Assembly (NCBI RefSeq): GCF_019012925.1
Contig: NZ_JAGIRL010000038.1
Coordinates: forward strand, 1 to 38,800
From: Fusobacterium sp.
GTDB lineage: Bacteria; Fusobacteriota; Fusobacteriia; Fusobacteriales; Fusobacteriaceae
Reading direction: 5' to 3'
DNA: 38,800 nucleotides
A program made the position numbers and the translations under genes. Under the pieces are notes generated by a model. That model ran no database searches. It saw nothing but the letters and a program-made list of their open reading frames with translations, and was not told the origin of the DNA. Below, piece by piece: positions 36,900-38,800 of the stretch (positions are counted from its first letter, which is position 1; each line of letters starts with the position of its first letter).

Positions 36900-38295
36900 A
36901 TCTAAGGAAAAATCCTAAATTTGTAAGTGTGGTAATATCTTTTTGAGTTAAGATAGGATTGACTTTATAATTTGGAATTTCAGAAAATAATTCTGAAACT
37001 GTATGGATAATAAAATCAATGTTTTTTAAATCGTATACTTGGAATTGAAAATACGAAATAGAATCAACAATATTGATAATAAAATTTTTGTTTAGATCAT
37101 TTATTAATATTTTTGCTGCTCCAGGACCAAGATTACAAACTAGTAATACATTTTTTTTAGTATATTTCTCATTCTCTAATCTTATTAAAGCTGCTTTTAA
37201 ATGAAAGGCTATAAATAAAGTCTCAGCTAAATTAAATTTTATTTTAAAATATTTTTCAATAGGCTTAATTTTTTTCTGAATAATTTTAATTAAACCATTA
37301 AAAGCACTGATATCTTCTTTAATAGCTGGATTAATTATAGGAATCCTGTTTGTCAATTTAAAAATTGCAGCTTGTATATGTGATTCAAGGTGATTGTTTA
37401 AAAATTCATCTTCTAAAAGATTTTCTCCAATAGCATTGCTTAATTCCTCTGTAAACGTGTTATAAAGATTTTTAAATTCAGGATATAGAACATTAAAAAT
37501 ATTACTAACTTCTGCATAGCACAATCCTTTAAAATAATTTAAAAAATATTTTTGTTCAATTATAGAATCATTATTTAAAAACCCTTTTAATAATTCAACA
37601 GTTGTTTCAGGAATGTTCTCAAAACCTTCGGAAGTTACATTAGTACTTAATTCAGAAATAAAATTACTATTTTTAATTCTATAGAACTGTATATACAATA
37701 CAATTGTTAAGACTTTAGCAGTTTCAAAAGAAGAGTTTTTTCCCTTTAATAGCTCAAAGACAATTCTATCTATTTCCATTTTTATTTCATCATAATTAAA
37801 AAATTCAAAGAAGTTTAACCAATGACTTAAAAAAAATAATCGAATCTGTTTCTCTTTTCCCTGTATAAAAATCCCGTGAGAGTGTTTGTATTCAAGTTTT
37901 AAAGAGAAGGGTGCTAATTCATATTCTAAAGCTTCTAAATCATTTTTTATAGAAGTTCTACTCTGTGAAAATTCGTTAGTTAAGTTATTTATTTTTATAA
38001 ATTGATCAACTAAAAGTTTGTTTAAAATAATATTTTTCCGTTGACTTTTATTAAATTGAGAAAAATCAAGATTTTGAATCAAAAAATTTAATATTTCTTT
38101 ATTTTTTATAAAATAATTGTTATTTCGTTTGTAAAAAAAATCTTTTTGAAGTATTTTTAGTAAATAGTTTATTTTGTTAATTTTATATTTAAATTGAGAA
38201 GATTTTAACTCTGGAAAATCAAATTCATTGATTTTATTTTTAGGAAGTAACAATATTTTTTGAATAAAATTATAATCATCAACAGTTAGTTTCAT
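36898..38295 (-). CDS. PRD-type transcriptional regulator with EIIB-like domain
   Basis: 465 residues. Two N-terminal HTH-like parts (about 1-70; then about 95-145: LTNEFSQSRTSIKNDLEALE), a helical PRD-like middle (about 150-375), and a C-terminal EIIB-Gat-like domain with C387 in VLLVCNLGPGAAK. It lacks the C-terminal EIIA domain found in the other PRD regulator of this window. It is divergent from a D-cysteine desulfhydrase-like gene, an unusual partner for a PTS-type regulator. Codon use is more AT-rich than in the neighbouring housekeeping genes. ATG with GGAGTG some ten bases upstream. Confidence 0.75.
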   Translation of the reverse strand: MKLTVDDYNFIQKILLLPKNKINEFDFPELKSSQFKYKINKINYLLKILQKDFFYKRNNNYFIKNKEILNFLIQNLDFSQFNKSQRKNIILNKLLVDQFIKINNLTNEFSQSRTSIKNDLEALEYELAPFSLKLEYKHSHGIFIQGKEKQIRLFFLSHWLNFFEFFNYDEIKMEIDRIVFELLKGKNSSFETAKVLTIVLYIQFYRIKNSNFISELSTNVTSEGFENIPETTVELLKGFLNNDSIIEQKYFLNYFKGLCYAEVSNIFNVLYPEFKNLYNTFTEELSNAIGENLLEDEFLNNHLESHIQAAIFKLTNRIPIINPAIKEDISAFNGLIKIIQKKIKPIEKYFKIKFNLAETLFIAFHLKAALIRLENEKYTKKNVLLVCNLGPGAAKILINDLNKNFIINIVDSISYFQFQVYDLKNIDFIIHTVSELFSEIPNYKVNPILTQKDITTLTNLGFFLR

Positions 38296-38333
38296 TAAAA
38301 ATTACACTCCAATATACTATAAATTAATTTAAT

Positions 38334-38362
38334 ATTATAACATTTTATTTTGTTAAAATCAA
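38334..38362 (-). promoter_or_regulatory. Promoter of the PRD-type regulator
   Basis: On the minus strand TTGATT (38362-38357), 17-nt spacer, TATAAT (38339-38334) preceded by TGT (extended -10). Confidence 0.7.
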
Positions 38363-38480
38363 GATACACTTTTTTTTATAAAATATAATCACATATTTTT
38401 AAAATCTAATTTAGCGTTGATTAATAACGAAAAAAAATAAAAAAAGAAAAAATAGTTCTGTTATATAACACATCAATAAT

Positions 38481-38508
38481 TTGCAAAATATTTATAATAT
38501 ATTATAAT
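38481..38508 (+). promoter_or_regulatory. Promoter of the D-cysteine desulfhydrase-like gene
   Basis: TTGCAA (38481-38486), 16-nt spacer, TATAAT (38503-38508). A 7-bp inverted repeat follows at once. Confidence 0.65.
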
Positions 38509-38512
38509 AATC

Positions 38513-38531
38513 TCATAAGATAAACTTATGA
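38513..38531. promoter_or_regulatory. Candidate operator or hairpin at the start site
   Basis: TCATAAG (38513-38519), spacer ATAAA, CTTATGA (38525-38531): a perfect 7-bp inverted repeat at the expected transcription start. It could be a binding site for the divergent regulator or an RNA hairpin in the leader. Confidence 0.5.
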
Positions 38532-38557
38532 TTAATTAAATTTAAGGAGTGATATAT

Positions 38558-38800
38558 ATGAATTTAGCAAAATTTCCAAGAAAAAGATACACTGTAGGAA
38601 CTACTCCTATTGAAAAATTAGAAAACTTCTCTAAAGCTTTAGGTGGTCCTACTATCTATATAAAAAGAGATGACCTTTTAGGACTTACTTCTGGGGGAAA
38701 CAAAACTAGAAAACTTGAATTCCTTATGGCTGATGCTATCGCTAAAGGTGCTGACACTATCCTTACTTGTGGTGCTGTACAATCTAACCACTGTAGATTA
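38558..38800 (+). CDS. dcyD: D-cysteine desulfhydrase-like PLP enzyme, 5' part (runs off window)
   Basis: 81 codons from ATG 38558 to the window end. The start [21 protein letters not shown], then [21 protein letters not shown] with the PLP lysine, and [10 protein letters not shown] match the D-cysteine desulfhydrase / ACC deaminase family. DcyD releases H2S, pyruvate and ammonia from D-cysteine; ACC deaminase and L-cysteate lyases are alternatives that need the missing C-terminal residues. Codon use favours T-ending codons (ACT, GGT, GCT, CTT), unlike the A-ending choice in most genes here. ATG follows AAGGAGTGAT. Confidence 0.83.
   Translation, partial: MNLAKFPRKRYTVGTTPIEKLENFSKALGGPTIYIKRDDLLGLTSGGNKTRKLEFLMADAIAKGADTILTCGAVQSNHCRL

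Overview
The window is very AT-rich bacterial DNA: A-ending codons dominate, Shine-Dalgarno sequences are strong, and TTG/GTG starts are frequent. The ribosomal proteins, the fused SiaQM sialic-acid TRAP transporter and the IS200/IS605-type element together suggest a Fusobacterium or close relative. No 16S or database comparison was possible, so the taxonomy is an inference.

Layout. (1) 1-303: 3' end of tuf (EF-Tu) and its terminator. (2) 437-17443: an almost unbroken S10-spc-alpha ribosomal super-operon: rpsJ-rplC-rplD-rplW-rplB-rpsS-rplV-rpsC-rplP-rpmC-rpsQ-rplN-rplX-rplE-rpsN-rpsH-rplF-rplR-rpsE-rpmD-rplO-secY, then an inserted DMT transporter gene, then adk-map-infA-rpmJ-rpsM-rpsK-rpsD-rpoA-rplQ. 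Two non-coding stretches inside it (rpsJ-rplC and rpmJ-rpsM) are rich in inverted repeats and look like structured regulatory leaders. (3) 17461-17940: a cysteine-rich C_GCAxxG_C_C protein. (4) about 17959-19807: an IS200/IS605-family element with hairpin ends, a gutted tnpA, an intact-looking tnpB whose RuvC D/E/D residues remain but whose zinc-ribbon cysteines are absent, and a probable omega RNA at its 3' end. (5) 19912-24515: a PTS module: free-standing fructose-type EIIA, a divergent EIIA-C-B permease, and a PRD regulator carrying its own EIIB- and EIIA-like domains. (6) 24572-25594: a cold-shock protein and an unassigned phosphoribosyltransferase-fold protein. (7) 25667-33706: a sialic acid regulon: Na+/solute symporter (minus strand), LacI-type regulator, siaP, fused siaQM, nanK, yhcH/nanQ and nanE. 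Three near-identical 14-bp palindromes lie just downstream of the -10 boxes of the three promoters, giving a small self-contained regulon. nanA and nagA/nagB are not in the window. (8) 34059-36851: pykF-like pyruvate kinase and enolase. (9) 36898-38800: a second PRD/EIIB-type regulator divergent from the start of a D-cysteine desulfhydrase-like gene that runs off the window.

How the genes work together. Translation and secretion genes fill the first 17 kb. The rest is carbohydrate acquisition that feeds glycolysis: sialic acid enters by TRAP and possibly by the symporter. A lyase outside the window would give ManNAc, which NanK phosphorylates and NanE epimerises to GlcNAc-6-P. The fructose-family PTS imports a hexose using PEP, the metabolite made by enolase and used by pyruvate kinase, both encoded at the end of the window.

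The observations most worth a second look are the two candidate ribosomal-protein leader RNAs, the three-site nan operator set that includes the symporter, the zinc-ribbon-less TnpB with omega RNA, and the PRD regulator paired with a D-cysteine desulfhydrase-like gene. I did not find a clear new defence system or CRISPR array.
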